A DNA stretch of 64,000 nucleotides from Erysipelothrix amsterdamensis (GTDB lineage: Bacteria; Bacillota_I; Bacilli_A; Erysipelotrichales; Erysipelotrichaceae). The stretch covers positions 1,550,001 through 1,614,000 of the forward strand of contig NZ_OW659496.1 in the NCBI RefSeq assembly GCF_940143175.1, read 5' to 3'. Under the pieces are notes generated by a model. It did no database searches and was not told where the DNA came from. It worked only from the letters and a program-made list of their open reading frames with translations. Both the position numbers and the translations under genes were made by a program. Below, piece after piece: positions 44,077-54,267 of this stretch. Positions within the stretch are counted from its first letter, which is position 1, and the number at the start of each line of letters is the position of its first letter.

Positions 44077-45483
44077 CTAGAGATGGATGGGAGAACCCAG
44101 AGCCAATTCTGCAGTATCCATTATCATTTCCGATAAACTAGGATGTGTATGAATGATTAACGATACATCCTCAACCGTTAATTGAGATTCGATTGCCATG
44201 GTAAGCTCCGCAAGCAATTCACTTGCTTGTGCGCCTACAATTTCAGCCCCTAGGATAAATCCTGTTTCAGTCTCTACAGTAAGTCGAACAAATCCTTGTG
44301 TATCATCCATGGATAACGCACGACCATTTGCGGCATAAGGGAATTTGAAAGCTTTCGCTTGAATGCCTTGATCTTTTGCTTCTACAGCATTCATTCCGAC
44401 AACCGCAATTTCAGGATGGGTATAACTTACTGATGGAATGACCGTATAGTCAAATCCAGCTGTTTTTCCTGCGATTACTTCCGCAACGACTTTCGCTTCA
44501 TAGCTTGCCTTGTGTGCGAGAGCAGGACCTGGAATAATATCACCAATTGCATAGATATGAGCAACATTTGTAAGTCCTTGATCATTAACTTCGATTAGTC
44601 CACGTTGGCCAACTGTGACACCGGCATACTCAAGTCCTAAATCATCCGTATTTGGACGACGTCCAACGGTGACTAAAACATATTCAGATTGATGAGTAAC
44701 TGATTTTCCTTCTTGACTGTAAGTGACTGTTACCATGTCATTTTCAACTTTTGCGGACTCAGCCTTCACATTCGTATGGATCGTTACATTTTTTTGTTTA
44801 AAATTATCCACAACATAAGCACTTAAATCTTTCTCAAAAAGCGGTAGAATATTTGGCGCACCTTCAAGAATTGTGACTTCGGTACCCAAGTTTGCGAATA
44901 CCCCTGCAAGTTCACAACCAATATAGCCACCACCGACGATGGTTAACGATTTTGGTACAACTTCGAGGTTAAGTGCTCCTGTAGAATCTAAAATTCGTTT
45001 ACCAAATTTAAATCCAGGTATTTCAATCGGTCTACTTCCAGTTGCGATGATCACATCTTTAAATGAGAATGTTTGAACATCCATGTCATCTACAACACGA
45101 ATTTTATCTTCCGACATAAAGTGTGCTTCACCCTTAACAATTTCGATTTTGTTTTTCTTTAAAAGTGCACCAATGCCTGAAGTCAAGGTCTTCACAACTT
45201 CCTTGTCTTTCCAAGCTTTTGCTTGTTTCATATCAAAACTTGTTTTACCATAGCTTAAACCAAATGGTGTATTTGTTTGTGTTTTTGCATATTCACTGCT
45301 TGCATGAATCATAGCTTTTGAAGGAATACATCCAACATTAAGACATGCGCCACCGATTTCATCACGTTCGATGATGGTAACTTTTTTTCCAAGTTGAGCA
45401 GCACGGATGGCTGCGACATAGCCACCCGGTCCACTTCCGATTACAATGACATCTGCTTGTTTTGCGAAATCTCCAACTACCAT
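44077..45483 (-). CDS. pdhD: Dihydrolipoyl dehydrogenase (E3)
   Basis: 468 residues. The FAD-binding motif GSGPGGYVAAIRAAQ (about 16-30), redox-active disulfide CLNVGC, NAD-binding GGGYIGCELAG, and C-terminal catalytic HTHPSLSE are all present. There is no fused lipoyl domain. It reoxidises the lipoyl group of E2 with NAD. It lies three bases after the E2 gene. GGAGGGG precedes the start. Confidence 0.95.
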   Translation of the reverse strand: MVVGDFAKQADVIVIGSGPGGYVAAIRAAQLGKKVTIIERDEIGGACLNVGCIPSKAMIHASSEYAKTQTNTPFGLSYGKTSFDMKQAKAWKDKEVVKTLTSGIGALLKKNKIEIVKGEAHFMSEDKIRVVDDMDVQTFSFKDVIIATGSRPIEIPGFKFGKRILDSTGALNLEVVPKSLTIVGGGYIGCELAGVFANLGTEVTILEGAPNILPLFEKDLSAYVVDNFKQKNVTIHTNVKAESAKVENDMVTVTYSQEGKSVTHQSEYVLVTVGRRPNTDDLGLEYAGVTVGQRGLIEVNDQGLTNVAHIYAIGDIIPGPALAHKASYEAKVVAEVIAGKTAGFDYTVIPSVSYTHPEIAVVGMNAVEAKDQGIQAKAFKFPYAANGRALSMDDTQGFVRLTVETETGFILGAEIVGAQASELLAELTMAIESQLTVEDVSLIIHTHPSLSEMIMDTAELALGSPIHL

Positions 45484-45486
45484 TTC

Positions 45487-46731
45487 TTACCCCTCCAATA
45501 CAAGCTTGTTTGGGTCGCTTAGAACTTTTTTAAGTTCATCTAAAGCATGTTGTGCTTCCACACCGTCGATAATACGGTGATCAAAGGTAAAGGATAGTTT
45601 CATAAATGGTGCGATTGCGACAGTCATGTCTTCTGTAACATACGGTTCCATTTCAATTTTCGCTGTTCCTAAAATTCCCACTTCAGGTGCATTGATAATT
45701 GGTGTTGAGTAAACACCATCTGATGACATCCCACCAACATTTGTGATTGTGAATGAACCATCACGCATTGCATCCATTGGTAGTTTTCCTTCTTGAGCTA
45801 AACGTGCATTTGTTTCAATTTCTTTTGAAATCTCAAAGAGATTTTTTGTATCTGCATTTTTAATATTTGGTACATAAAGTCCTGCGTCAGTATTCGTTGC
45901 GACACCGATATTGATTGCATCACGGTAGATGATCTCACCTTTTTCTGCATCAACCATCGCATTGAAGATTGGATATTTCTTCAACATGGTTACGGCTGCT
46001 TTCACAAAATATGCCGTATACGTTAAACGTGCACCTTCTGCTTTCGCATAGTCTTTATACATATCACGGTGTTCCACCAATTTGGATACATTAATATTGG
46101 TAAATACCGTAACACGTGGGATGGATGATGTGGAATGAACCATTGCTTGCATTGTTGCTTTACGCATTGGTGTCATTTTTTCACGACGTAAGCCATCTGT
46201 ACCCTCTGTTTGTACCGGAGCTTTCACAACTTCTTTTGGTGTTGTGACTTTTGGCGTTGCCACTTCACTTGCTTGTCCAGTAAAGTTATCAATATCTTCT
46301 TTTGTAACGGTATTATGTTTTCCTGTTGGCGTTACAAGGGCAATATCAATCCCTTTTTCTCGTGCATATTTACGAACTGATGGAATTGCTCGTGCTTTCC
46401 CTTGACTAACAACAGGACCCACTTTGGTTTCCACTTCCGTTTTTTCAACACTTGGTGTTTCTTCTTGTTTCGCATCTTTAGGTAAATCTGAAGCATCCAC
46501 TTCAATTTCCACAAGCGTAGCACCTACTTTCGCTACGACTCCTGCTTCCACAAGAACTTTCTTAATTGTTCCCTTAACAGGAGATGGCACTTCAATTGTA
46601 GTTTTATCATTTTGAACTTCAAAGAGTGGATCATCAGTTTTAATGACATCCCCTTCTTTTACATGCCAAAGTAAAATTTCACTTTCGGTAATTCCTTCAC
46701 CGAGATCGGGTAAATTAAATTTATAATTCAT
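45487..46731 (-). CDS. pdhC: 2-oxo acid dehydrogenase E2 acyltransferase
   Basis: 414 residues: one lipoyl domain (1-76; lipoyl Lys43 in QNDKTTIEV), a Pro/Lys/Glu-rich linker, a peripheral subunit-binding domain (about 115-150; [17 protein letters not shown]), a second linker, and the catalytic domain with [10 protein letters not shown], whose His is the active site. It forms the core of the complex and moves the acyl group to CoA. Bacilli often have the same single-lipoyl form. AGGAGG precedes the ATG. Confidence 0.95.
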   Translation of the reverse strand: MNYKFNLPDLGEGITESEILLWHVKEGDVIKTDDPLFEVQNDKTTIEVPSPVKGTIKKVLVEAGVVAKVGATLVEIEVDASDLPKDAKQEETPSVEKTEVETKVGPVVSQGKARAIPSVRKYAREKGIDIALVTPTGKHNTVTKEDIDNFTGQASEVATPKVTTPKEVVKAPVQTEGTDGLRREKMTPMRKATMQAMVHSTSSIPRVTVFTNINVSKLVEHRDMYKDYAKAEGARLTYTAYFVKAAVTMLKKYPIFNAMVDAEKGEIIYRDAINIGVATNTDAGLYVPNIKNADTKNLFEISKEIETNARLAQEGKLPMDAMRDGSFTITNVGGMSSDGVYSTPIINAPEVGILGTAKIEMEPYVTEDMTVAIAPFMKLSFTFDHRIIDGVEAQHALDELKKVLSDPNKLVLEG

Positions 46732-46740
46732 GAGTTCCTC

Positions 46741-47721
46741 CTAATATTCCTGTACTAATTTACGTGCTGATGTAACGATATCCTGTGCATTGGGTAACCA
46801 AATTTGTTCCACTTGTGGTAAAGGATATGTTGTATCGGGCGCTGTTACACGTGATACAGGAGCTACAAGGTCTAAGAAGAAACGTTCACTGATTTCAGAC
46901 ATAACATGACTCGCTACCCCTGCAATACGTTGTGCTTCTTGAACAACCAATACACGTCCTGTTTTTGAAACAGATGTTCCGATTGTTTCCATATCTAAAG
47001 GTGCAATGGTACGTAGGTCAACAACTTCAACGCTAATACCTTCTTCCGCAAGGATATCTGCAGCTTTACGTGCTTCCACCACCATCGCTCCATATGAAAC
47101 AATTGAGATGTCTGTTCCTTCACGAACAATATTTGCTTTATCAAGCGGTACTTCATAAATCCCTTCAGGTACTTCTACTTTTTCACCACGATACAGTTTC
47201 AAGTGTTCTAAGAACAACACAGGGTCATTACTTTTAATGGATGAAATTAAGAGTCCTTTCGCATCATAAGGGTTTGATGGAACTACAACCCGCATCCCAG
47301 GCATTTGTGCAATCATTCCCTCATAACTATCTGAGTGAATTTCAGGCGTTGCAACACCACCACCGTAAGGACTACGAATCGTAATCGGTGCAAATAATTG
47401 ACCTTCGGTACGGTAACGCATACGAGCCATTTGGTTGGTAATGGAGTCAATTGCTTCTGTAATAAATCCAAAGAATTGAATTTCAGGAAGCGGTCTAAAT
47501 CCTTCAACACCTAAACCGATTGAAAGACCTAAGATTCCCGATTCCGCAAGCGGTGTATCAAAAACACGATCTTCTCCAAATTTTGCTTGAAGACCATCGG
47601 TAGCACGGAAAACCCCTCCGTTTTTCCCAACATCTTCTCCAAAAATTAAAACTTTTTCATCATTTTCAAGCATTACTTCAAGTCCATCCGTAATTGCTTC
47701 TACCATATTCTTAACAGCCAT
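46741..47721 (-). CDS. pdhB: Pyruvate dehydrogenase E1 component, beta subunit
   Basis: 326 residues. [18 protein letters not shown] and [12 protein letters not shown] are hallmarks, and similarity to Bacillus PdhB runs through [22 protein letters not shown] and [11 protein letters not shown]. It forms the thiamine-diphosphate active site together with E1alpha. AAGGAG lies in the end of the E1alpha gene, and one base separates the two genes. By eye it is closer to PDH than to branched-chain keto-acid dehydrogenase. Confidence 0.93.
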   Translation of the reverse strand: MAVKNMVEAITDGLEVMLENDEKVLIFGEDVGKNGGVFRATDGLQAKFGEDRVFDTPLAESGILGLSIGLGVEGFRPLPEIQFFGFITEAIDSITNQMARMRYRTEGQLFAPITIRSPYGGGVATPEIHSDSYEGMIAQMPGMRVVVPSNPYDAKGLLISSIKSNDPVLFLEHLKLYRGEKVEVPEGIYEVPLDKANIVREGTDISIVSYGAMVVEARKAADILAEEGISVEVVDLRTIAPLDMETIGTSVSKTGRVLVVQEAQRIAGVASHVMSEISERFFLDLVAPVSRVTAPDTTYPLPQVEQIWLPNAQDIVTSARKLVQEY

Positions 47722-47722
47722 C

Positions 47723-48820
47723 TTATGCGTTCTCCTTTTCTACATAAAGATCGTATTGCTCTTTAATTGAAGGTGGCATCACTTCATACATATTTGCCAG
47801 GTATTCTGATATTTTTTGTTTAGGAAGTTTACGTGATGCATCCAATGCATCTTTAACTTCAATTTGTGTTTTCTCGATAATTGCTGCTTCTTGTTCTTCA
47901 GACCAAAGTCCTTTTTCAGTTAAGAACTTACGCATACGAATGAGTTGATCTTTTGGTAACCATGAATCAACGAGTTCGTTTTCACGGTAACGACGTGGAT
48001 CATCACTTAATGTATGAGGTCCATAACGGAATGTTAAGAACTCAAGAAGTACGGGTCCATTTCCCGCAACAGCATATTCACGTGCTGCTTTTGTTGCTGC
48101 ATAAACTGCGAAAGGATCCATACCATCTACAAAGAGATGTGCAATCCCTACCCCAATCCCTTTTTGGGATAGTGTTGCAGATTTTGTTTGGAAACTACGT
48201 GGTACAGAGATTCCAAATCCATTATTTTGAGCGATAAAGATTACCGGTGCATCGTAAACTCCTGCAAAATTTAATCCTTCATAGAAGTCCCCTTGTGATG
48301 TCCCACCATCACCTATATAAGTCATTGCGACATTTTCTTTTTTGTTTTTCTTAAGCCCTAAACCAACTCCTGCGGCTTGGATAATTTGTGCTCCAATAAT
48401 AACTTGAGGTGGAAATGCTTTGATTGAATGATCGTATGCGAATCCATCTGTATGACCGTTGTACCAGTTCATCGCTTGACGTGTTTCAATTCCATGACGA
48501 ATCAATGGTGGTACATCACGATATGTTGGTAATAACCAGTCTCCCTCTTGTAATGCGTATTGACTGATTAGTTGTGCTGCTTCTTGTCCTTCAGTTGGTG
48601 GTAGGTTTCCGATAATTCCTTGTCGGCTCAGGATGCTTACACGATTGTTGTATTCACGTCCCCAAACCATAACCTCCATCATTTCAACCATCTGTTCATC
48701 AGTTAACTCTGGAAAGTAATCTTTATTGACGATTTTCCCGTTCTCGTCCATAATTTGGAACAACTTAGGCTCCGTATTCGTTTCCTTTAGAATCTTCTTG
48801 TAATCTATTACTTTTGTCAT
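47723..48820 (-). CDS. pdhA: Pyruvate dehydrogenase E1 component, alpha subunit
   Basis: 365 residues. The thiamine-diphosphate motif is [18 protein letters not shown] ... QNNGFGIS. The PDH-like segments [27 protein letters not shown] and [15 protein letters not shown] (phosphorylation-loop region) match Bacillus PdhA closely. It decarboxylates the 2-oxo acid and passes the acyl group to lipoyl-E2. It is first gene of an eight-gene operon; AAAGGG precedes the ATG. Pyruvate is the likely substrate, but Ptb and Buk downstream leave branched-chain keto acids open. Confidence 0.93.
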   Translation of the reverse strand: MTKVIDYKKILKETNTEPKLFQIMDENGKIVNKDYFPELTDEQMVEMMEVMVWGREYNNRVSILSRQGIIGNLPPTEGQEAAQLISQYALQEGDWLLPTYRDVPPLIRHGIETRQAMNWYNGHTDGFAYDHSIKAFPPQVIIGAQIIQAAGVGLGLKKNKKENVAMTYIGDGGTSQGDFYEGLNFAGVYDAPVIFIAQNNGFGISVPRSFQTKSATLSQKGIGVGIAHLFVDGMDPFAVYAATKAAREYAVAGNGPVLLEFLTFRYGPHTLSDDPRRYRENELVDSWLPKDQLIRMRKFLTEKGLWSEEQEAAIIEKTQIEVKDALDASRKLPKQKISEYLANMYEVMPPSIKEQYDLYVEKENA

Positions 48821-48885
48821 ATTGTGCCCTTTCTATGTTTTGACATCTTCCCGGTGTCGGGATGATCAAAAATAAATATACAAAG

Positions 48886-48919
48886 AATGATAGCGCTATC
48901 ATTTCTTGACTCCATTATA
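48886..48919 (-). promoter_or_regulatory. -10 box and cre-like palindrome of the PDH operon
   Basis: Minus-strand TATAAT (48914-48919) has no good -35, suggesting an activator. Ten bases further on is the 18-base perfect palindrome AATGATAGCGCTATCATT (48886-48903), one base off the cre consensus and typical in form of LacI/CcpA-family operators. Its place just after the start point favours repression. Confidence 0.6.
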
Positions 48920-48950
48920 GGGCGATAACGCAGAGCCGACCAATACAACG

Positions 48951-49009
48951 TTTTTATGCCTATAAATTATTTTTATATTGTCGCAAAATATAATTTATAG
49001 GCATAAAAA
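48951..49009. repeat. 20-bp perfect inverted repeat upstream of the PDH operon
   Basis: TTTTTATGCCTATAAATTAT (48951-48970) and its exact reverse complement (48990-49009) are separated by 19 bases. The centre is about 70 bases before the expected operon start point. It may be an activator site, or form a cruciform or hairpin. Confidence 0.75.
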
Positions 49010-49037
49010 AAGACTGCTGACATCACGGTCAACAGCC
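49004..49037 (-). terminator. Terminator of the heterodimeric ABC exporter operon
   Basis: CTGTTGAC-CGTGAT-GTCAGCAG pairs over 8 bp, then TC and seven T on the minus strand, 15 bases past the stop. The T run is the edge of the large inverted repeat. Confidence 0.75.
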
Positions 49038-49051
49038 TATATATTTATTTC

Positions 49052-50815
49052 TTATTCTTGGTCATCTGTGAATTGACTGTTATAAAGATCTGCATAAAAG
49101 CCACCTTTAGCCATCAAGTCATCATGATTTCCCATTTCAATAATATTCCCATCTTTAACAACAAGAATCTTATCTGCATTTTTAATGGTTGAAAGTCGGT
49201 GCGCAATCACAAAACTTGTGCGACCTTTCATCAATTCAGCCATCGCTTCTTGAATCATTGCATCAAGTCGTGTATCAACAGAACTGGTTGCTTCATCAAG
49301 AATTAAGATTTTCGGATCACTTAACAGTGCTCGTGCAATCGTAATTAATTGTTTTTCTCCATTTGAGATATTTGAGGACTCTTCATTTAAAACCATGTCA
49401 TAACCATTTGGTAAGGTTGTGATAAAGTGGTGCACATTGGTTCGTTTCGCTGCATCGATGATTTCTTCATCGGTTGCATCCGGTTTACCGTAGGCAATAT
49501 TTTCTTTAATTTTTCCACTAAAGAGCCATGTGTCCTGAAGGACCATTCCAAACAGTGAGCGAAGATCATCACGTTTCATATCACGAATGTCGATTCCATC
49601 AATTTTAATCGATCCGTCATTCACATCATAGAAACGCATCAGGAGGTTAATAATCGTTGTTTTCCCAGCACCTGTTGGGCCTACAATCGCAACCATTTCT
49701 CCTGGCTTAATTTCAACGGATAAATCTTGAATAACTGGTTTTTCACCGTATCCAAAATAAACATTTTCAAATGAAACCGATCCCTCATAATCATCAATTT
49801 TAATCGGATTTTCGATATCGTAGACATCATCCGGTTCTTCTAAATACTCAAAGACACGATCCATCGCCGCAATAGACGCTTGGATGGTTGGAGCCATTTG
49901 GGTAATTTGTGACAAAGGTTGGTTAACTTGCCAGATATAACGAATAAAGGCTTGTAAAGCCCCTACAGCCATAGCACCTTCGATAATACGGATCGCACCC
50001 ATGTAAACTGCAAGTGCAATCGCAATATACGTAATCATCGAAACACTTGGTGTCATTAAACCCGAGAAAAAGTTTGCTTTAAATCCATTTTCGCACAATT
50101 CTTCATTGGCTTTACGGAAATCTGCCGTCGCATTTTCTTGATAGTTATACAGTTTAATTTCATTAAAACCCGTAAATTTCTCTTGAACTACCGAGAACAT
50201 GTTTCCTAAAACTTCTTGTTGTCGGGTAAAGAGTATTTGTGAACGTTTCATAATAAAACGGGCAACAAGAATACTTAATGGAATAATTGCGATCCCGACA
50301 AGTGCCATCGTAAAATCAATGGAAATCATAAGGATGACCGCAAAAATAATTCCAAGTACAGCCATCACGACTTGCGCAAAAGACTGTTGGAGTGCACCCG
50401 ATAACGCTTCAATATCCGTAGACATACGCGCCATTAAATCCCCAGCTGAGTGTTTATCAAAATAACTAACAGGGAGTCGTTCCATTTTCTTCTTAACTTC
50501 CATACGCATATCATAAACAGCTGATTGAATTGCATCTGAAATTAAATATTGAAGAAATAAACGTGATAATGCATTGGTAACATAAATTACAAATAAAATA
50601 CTAATAATGCGAATAATCACATCAAACTGAATGTGAGCACCTGCTACATTTAAACTGATATCTTTCACATCACTTGCAAGCTGAGTCGTCACAAACCCTT
50701 CAATCATCGGCGCAGCAGCCGTTAAGATTGCCGCTACAAGAAGACATAAGACAGCTCCTATAAGTTTGAGTTTATAAGGCTTTAGAAAACGCCAGAGTTT
50801 TTTATAACTTTTCAT
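49052..50815 (-). CDS. ABC multidrug exporter half-transporter, second subunit
   Basis: About 587 residues: a six-span exporter domain and an ATPase domain with Walker A GPTGAGKTT, Walker B ILILDEATSS with the catalytic Glu intact, and H-loop IAHRLST. The signature is the degenerate ISNGEKQ instead of LSGGQ. Its partner has the opposite pattern, so together they have one canonical and one degenerate site, as in LmrCD/BmrCD-type heterodimers. ATG 50815 has AAGGAG ten bases upstream; the two genes overlap by 14 bases. It exports a drug or amphiphile of unknown identity. Confidence 0.9.
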   Translation of the reverse strand: MKSYKKLWRFLKPYKLKLIGAVLCLLVAAILTAAAPMIEGFVTTQLASDVKDISLNVAGAHIQFDVIIRIISILFVIYVTNALSRLFLQYLISDAIQSAVYDMRMEVKKKMERLPVSYFDKHSAGDLMARMSTDIEALSGALQQSFAQVVMAVLGIIFAVILMISIDFTMALVGIAIIPLSILVARFIMKRSQILFTRQQEVLGNMFSVVQEKFTGFNEIKLYNYQENATADFRKANEELCENGFKANFFSGLMTPSVSMITYIAIALAVYMGAIRIIEGAMAVGALQAFIRYIWQVNQPLSQITQMAPTIQASIAAMDRVFEYLEEPDDVYDIENPIKIDDYEGSVSFENVYFGYGEKPVIQDLSVEIKPGEMVAIVGPTGAGKTTIINLLMRFYDVNDGSIKIDGIDIRDMKRDDLRSLFGMVLQDTWLFSGKIKENIAYGKPDATDEEIIDAAKRTNVHHFITTLPNGYDMVLNEESSNISNGEKQLITIARALLSDPKILILDEATSSVDTRLDAMIQEAMAELMKGRTSFVIAHRLSTIKNADKILVVKDGNIIEMGNHDDLMAKGGFYADLYNSQFTDDQE

Positions 50816-52544
50816 ACTTTGCCATCTCCTTTTCACTGAATTGAGACTCTGCAATTTGAATATAAATTGGACAATTCTTAATCAATTCTAAATGAGTCCC
50901 TTGTCCAACAATTTTTCCTTCATTCAACACGATAATACGATCTGCATCCACAATCGAACTAATTCGTTGTGCGACAACCAACATAATTGCATCTTTTGTT
51001 TCTTCTTTTAAATTCTTACGAATTAACGCATCCGTTTTATAATCAAGCGCTGAGAAACTATCATCAAAGATATAAATCTCAGGTTTACGTACAAGCGCAC
51101 GTGCAATGCTTAAGCGTTGTTTTTGTCCACCAGATACGTTTGATCCACCTTCACTAATCCATTCATTATATTTATCCGGTTTTTGTTCAATGAAGTCCTT
51201 AGCAGATGCAAGTTCTGCACTCTCTTCAACTTCATGATCATCTGCAGATTCTTTCCCATAACGAATATTTTGAGAAATACTACCACTAAAGAGAAGTGAT
51301 TTTTGTGGAATAAACCCTACCTTATAACGTAAGGAATATAAATCCCATTCACGAACATCAACACCATTCACCAAGACACGACCCTTAGTCACATCATAAA
51401 AACGAACAATAAGATTAATCAGCGTGGATTTCCCTGAACCCGTAGAACCAATAAAAGCTATAGTTTCACCTTTTTTAGCACTAAAGTTTAGATTTTCTAA
51501 AACATTTGCTTCTCCATCTGGATATGCGAAATCAACATGATCAAAGATAATTGACGTTTCTTGAGATCCTTCATGAACTCCGTTTTCAGGATTCTTAATA
51601 ATTGGTTCTTTATTCAAGATTTCATCAATACGGCGTGCACTTACAGCAGCACGAGGATACATGATAAACACAACTGAGAATAAAAGTAATGAGAATAAAG
51701 CATGGAATTGATATTCTAAAAAGGCAACAATTGAACCCACTTCTAGCGTTCCTGCTTCAACCATTCCAGATGCTGTCCACATAATGGTTAGTACTGATAA
51801 TTCTAGGATAAAGAAGAACAGTGGTTCTGCCCGTGACATAACACGGAATAGTTTTTTAGATACATCCGCATAATCTTTATTAATTTTTTGGAAACGTGCT
51901 GTTTCGTGTTTATCCTTACGGAATGCACGAATAACACGGACACCGGTTATATTCTCACGGGTTACACGATTCAGTGTATCCATAAGTTTTTGTTGTTTTC
52001 GACTTAAGGGTCCGGATAGCTTCCCAACAATGCCTACTACTATAAGGATAAAAGGAACACTTCCCGCCATCACAAGTGCAAGACGTTGATTGGTACGATA
52101 AATCATTACCGAACTGAATAAAATCATAAAGGGAGCATGTAGCCCCATACGTAATAACATTTGAACAAATAATTGTAATTGGTATACATCATTAGAAACA
52201 CGTGTAATTAAAGATGATACCCCGATTTCATTATACTCAGAGTGTGAAAATTCTTGAGATTTTTCAAACATATCGTTACGAATATCGCGAGTGATACGTG
52301 TAGCAATACGACTCGACGTATAGTTAAGTAAGATTGTCCCCAAACCTCCAAGAATGGCAACTCCAAGGAGCAAGAAACCTTGGCTCTTAATTAAGTCCAT
52401 ATTCTGTGTTCCTACACCCTCATTAATCATGGTTCCCATGATTGTTGGTATTCCCAACTCAACAAGCGCAAAGGCCAGAATTGCGACAATATTTAAAAGA
52501 AACAACATTTTATATTTCTTCAAATATCTAATAATTAATCTCAT
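50802..52544 (-). CDS. ABC multidrug exporter half-transporter, first subunit
   Basis: 580 residues: a six-span domain and an ATPase with Walker A GSTGSGKST and signature VSGGQKQR. Walker B reads IYIFDDSFSALD: the catalytic Glu is Asp, which marks the degenerate site of heterodimeric exporters. AGGAGG precedes the ATG. The promoter upstream is of MerR type and is shared, divergently, with the regulator gene at 52626. Confidence 0.92.
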   Translation of the reverse strand: MRLIIRYLKKYKMLFLLNIVAILAFALVELGIPTIMGTMINEGVGTQNMDLIKSQGFLLLGVAILGGLGTILLNYTSSRIATRITRDIRNDMFEKSQEFSHSEYNEIGVSSLITRVSNDVYQLQLFVQMLLRMGLHAPFMILFSSVMIYRTNQRLALVMAGSVPFILIVVGIVGKLSGPLSRKQQKLMDTLNRVTRENITGVRVIRAFRKDKHETARFQKINKDYADVSKKLFRVMSRAEPLFFFILELSVLTIMWTASGMVEAGTLEVGSIVAFLEYQFHALFSLLLFSVVFIMYPRAAVSARRIDEILNKEPIIKNPENGVHEGSQETSIIFDHVDFAYPDGEANVLENLNFSAKKGETIAFIGSTGSGKSTLINLIVRFYDVTKGRVLVNGVDVREWDLYSLRYKVGFIPQKSLLFSGSISQNIRYGKESADDHEVEESAELASAKDFIEQKPDKYNEWISEGGSNVSGGQKQRLSIARALVRKPEIYIFDDSFSALDYKTDALIRKNLKEETKDAIMLVVAQRISSIVDADRIIVLNEGKIVGQGTHLELIKNCPIYIQIAESQFSEKEMAKYEKL

Positions 52545-52580
52545 AGTTTTACCTCCTGTACATTTTTTTGCAACTGAACT

Positions 52581-52611
52581 ATAATAAGGTATAAGGTAAC
52601 CTTATAGTCAA
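52581..52611 (-). promoter_or_regulatory. MerR-type promoter and operator of the exporter operon
   Basis: Minus strand: -35 TTGACT (52606-52611), a 19-base spacer, -10 TATTAT (52581-52586). The spacer contains the palindrome ATAAGGT-T-ACCTTAT, which with one flanking base on each side runs 52590-52606. A too-long 19-base spacer with an internal dyad is the hallmark of promoters that MerR proteins twist into activity. Confidence 0.88.
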
Positions 52612-52625
52612 GGAGAAAACGCATA

Positions 52626-53453
52626 ATGAGCATAAAAAAGGATAAACTTACTACCGGTCAATTCGCAAAAATATGCCATGTACCGAAACATGTTTTATTT
52701 TACTACGATGAAATCGATTTATTTAAACCGGAATTTACCGATCAAAATGGCTACCGATACTATGCCTATCATCAGTATTATGCTTTTATTGTTATTACAT
52801 TCCTTAAAGATTTAGGAATGCCACTCACAGATATTAAAGAGTATCTGGATGTTCGTTCCCCCGAGAACCTTACTCATATTCTATCACAAAGAAATCAAAA
52901 AATAGATGAACAGATACAGAGATTAAAACTAAGTCAAAGTTTCATAAAACATACACTGGATTTAATGGATTTAGCGGCGCATTCAAACGCTAATGTTTGT
53001 GAAGTAAAAGTCCTCGAACCGGAGTCTTTAATTATAAGTAGACAAACTGTAAGCTCAGATCCTCACAGTTTTCTTAAAGCTTACGTTAATTTTTGTATTG
53101 ATAATGGTATCACCTTTACCAATTACGTGGGTTCGATTACATCAAAGCAAGCAATTCTTGAAAAGCGATACCGTGAATTGGATTACTTGTATGCAATTTC
53201 ACTGGGTGATTTAGAGCATGTGGAGCTCTACGAAAAACCAGGAGGAACGTATCTTACTTACTATCATCATGGATCTTACGATACCTTATCTATTGGTTAT
53301 GATGCGATGATAATGTATGCTGATAAACATAACTTTAAGCTCGATGAAGCCTTCTTTGAGAAGCTGCTTATTAATGAGATAACGGTTAAAACTGAAGATG
53401 AGTTTATTATTGAACTTTCCGTTCGTATTCTCGAAGATTACAGTGTAGAATAA
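52626..53453 (+). CDS. MerR-family regulator with effector domain (BmrR-like)
   Basis: 275 residues: an N-terminal MerR winged helix ([30 protein letters not shown]), a dimerisation coiled coil (about 75-115), and a C-terminal domain resembling the GyrI/BmrR-type ligand pocket (ending [22 protein letters not shown]). It is likely to bind the drugs or lipophilic compounds that the divergent ABC exporter removes and then activate that promoter. AAGGAG precedes the ATG. Confidence 0.88.
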   Translation: MSIKKDKLTTGQFAKICHVPKHVLFYYDEIDLFKPEFTDQNGYRYYAYHQYYAFIVITFLKDLGMPLTDIKEYLDVRSPENLTHILSQRNQKIDEQIQRLKLSQSFIKHTLDLMDLAAHSNANVCEVKVLEPESLIISRQTVSSDPHSFLKAYVNFCIDNGITFTNYVGSITSKQAILEKRYRELDYLYAISLGDLEHVELYEKPGGTYLTYYHHGSYDTLSIGYDAMIMYADKHNFKLDEAFFEKLLINEITVKTEDEFIIELSVRILEDYSVE

Positions 53454-53475
53454 GAAGTACAAGGGGGGGATTTCA

Positions 53476-53724
53476 ATGCATCACGAATCTATATTTGATC
53501 TCTATCGAGATCATAAGCTTCACATCGCTTTATGTTTCATAATCTTTATAATTACCTTTATCGTGCATTTTGTTATACCATTTGGAATTTACTACGATTT
53601 TATAAGCAAGACGATTTTTGCTTCTTGGTCCATTCCACCATTATTCTTCTTATGTTTTATTTCACTATTACTATTAAACATTCGGGTTTATCTTACATTC
53701 TCGAAAAACAATCGAAGCCACTAA
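53476..53724 (+). CDS. Small two-span membrane protein after the MerR gene
   Basis: 82 residues, two long hydrophobic segments (about 17-41 and 51-70) and polar ends (MHHESIFDLYRDHKLH; TFSKNNRSH). GGGGGG lies upstream, and the gene follows the MerR gene by 22 bases on the same strand, before a bidirectional terminator. No family is recognised. Placement suggests a link to the exporter system. Confidence 0.6.
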   Translation: MHHESIFDLYRDHKLHIALCFIIFIITFIVHFVIPFGIYYDFISKTIFASWSIPPLFFLCFISLLLLNIRVYLTFSKNNRSH

Positions 53725-53750
53725 AAAAGACGCTAATCCTAGCGTCTTTT
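53723..53750. terminator. Bidirectional terminator between the small membrane gene and the GNAT gene
   Basis: AAAAGACGCTA-ATCC-TAGCGTCTTTT, an 11-bp perfect stem with A and T runs on both sides, between convergent genes. Confidence 0.9.
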
Positions 53751-53751
53751 C

Positions 53752-54252
53752 TTATTTTAATTCTGATTTTAATAAACCATAGCAGAGCACATCGTGATAC
53801 TTACCATTTCGATAAAGCATTTCACGCATTCGTCCTTCTTCCACAAAGCCCATTTTCTCATAGAGTGCAATGGCACGTTTATTGAAGTCAAACACATGAA
53901 GATAAAGGCGGTTGAGATTAAGCCCTTCAAAGCCCCACTCAATGAGTTGAGCCATAATGAGTTTCCCATAGCCTTTACCCCAGTAATCTTTGTCCCCAAT
54001 AACAATTGCAAGTTCCGCATGACGGTTACGTTGGTCAAGATTCATAAATGCGCAGGTTCCAATCGGTTTGTCCCCATCACAGATTACATAAGTCATCCCA
54101 TCAACCATAATTTGACTCCATGTTTCAACTTCTTCAAAAGACATCGGTCTTAGAAATTGAGACTGATCAAAAATTGCGACCTCAGGGTCATTACGCCATG
54201 TGTAATAAGCCGGAATATGTTCTGCTGTGAATTTTTTAAAATTTAAGTTCAT
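53752..54252 (-). CDS. GNAT-family acetyltransferase, RimJ/RimL-like
   Basis: 166 residues of the RimJ/RimL/SpeG-like GNAT group. It shows YTWRNDPEVAIFDQS near the N-terminus, acetyl-CoA loop DKDYWGKGYGKLIMAQLIEW (about 97-116) and NKRAIALYEKMGFVEEGRMRE. It is the third gene after pepV and a YfcC-type carrier, 15 bases behind the carrier stop, so it is probably co-transcribed. The substrate is not known. Confidence 0.85.
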   Translation of the reverse strand: MNLNFKKFTAEHIPAYYTWRNDPEVAIFDQSQFLRPMSFEEVETWSQIMVDGMTYVICDGDKPIGTCAFMNLDQRNRHAELAIVIGDKDYWGKGYGKLIMAQLIEWGFEGLNLNRLYLHVFDFNKRAIALYEKMGFVEEGRMREMLYRNGKYHDVLCYGLLKSELK

Positions 54253-54267
54253 GATATTTTCCTCGTT

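Noticed and set aside
53532-53885. 117-codon plus-strand frame overlapping the 82-residue membrane gene
   Set aside because: It is a shifted shadow that runs through the terminator and into the antisense of the acetyltransferase.
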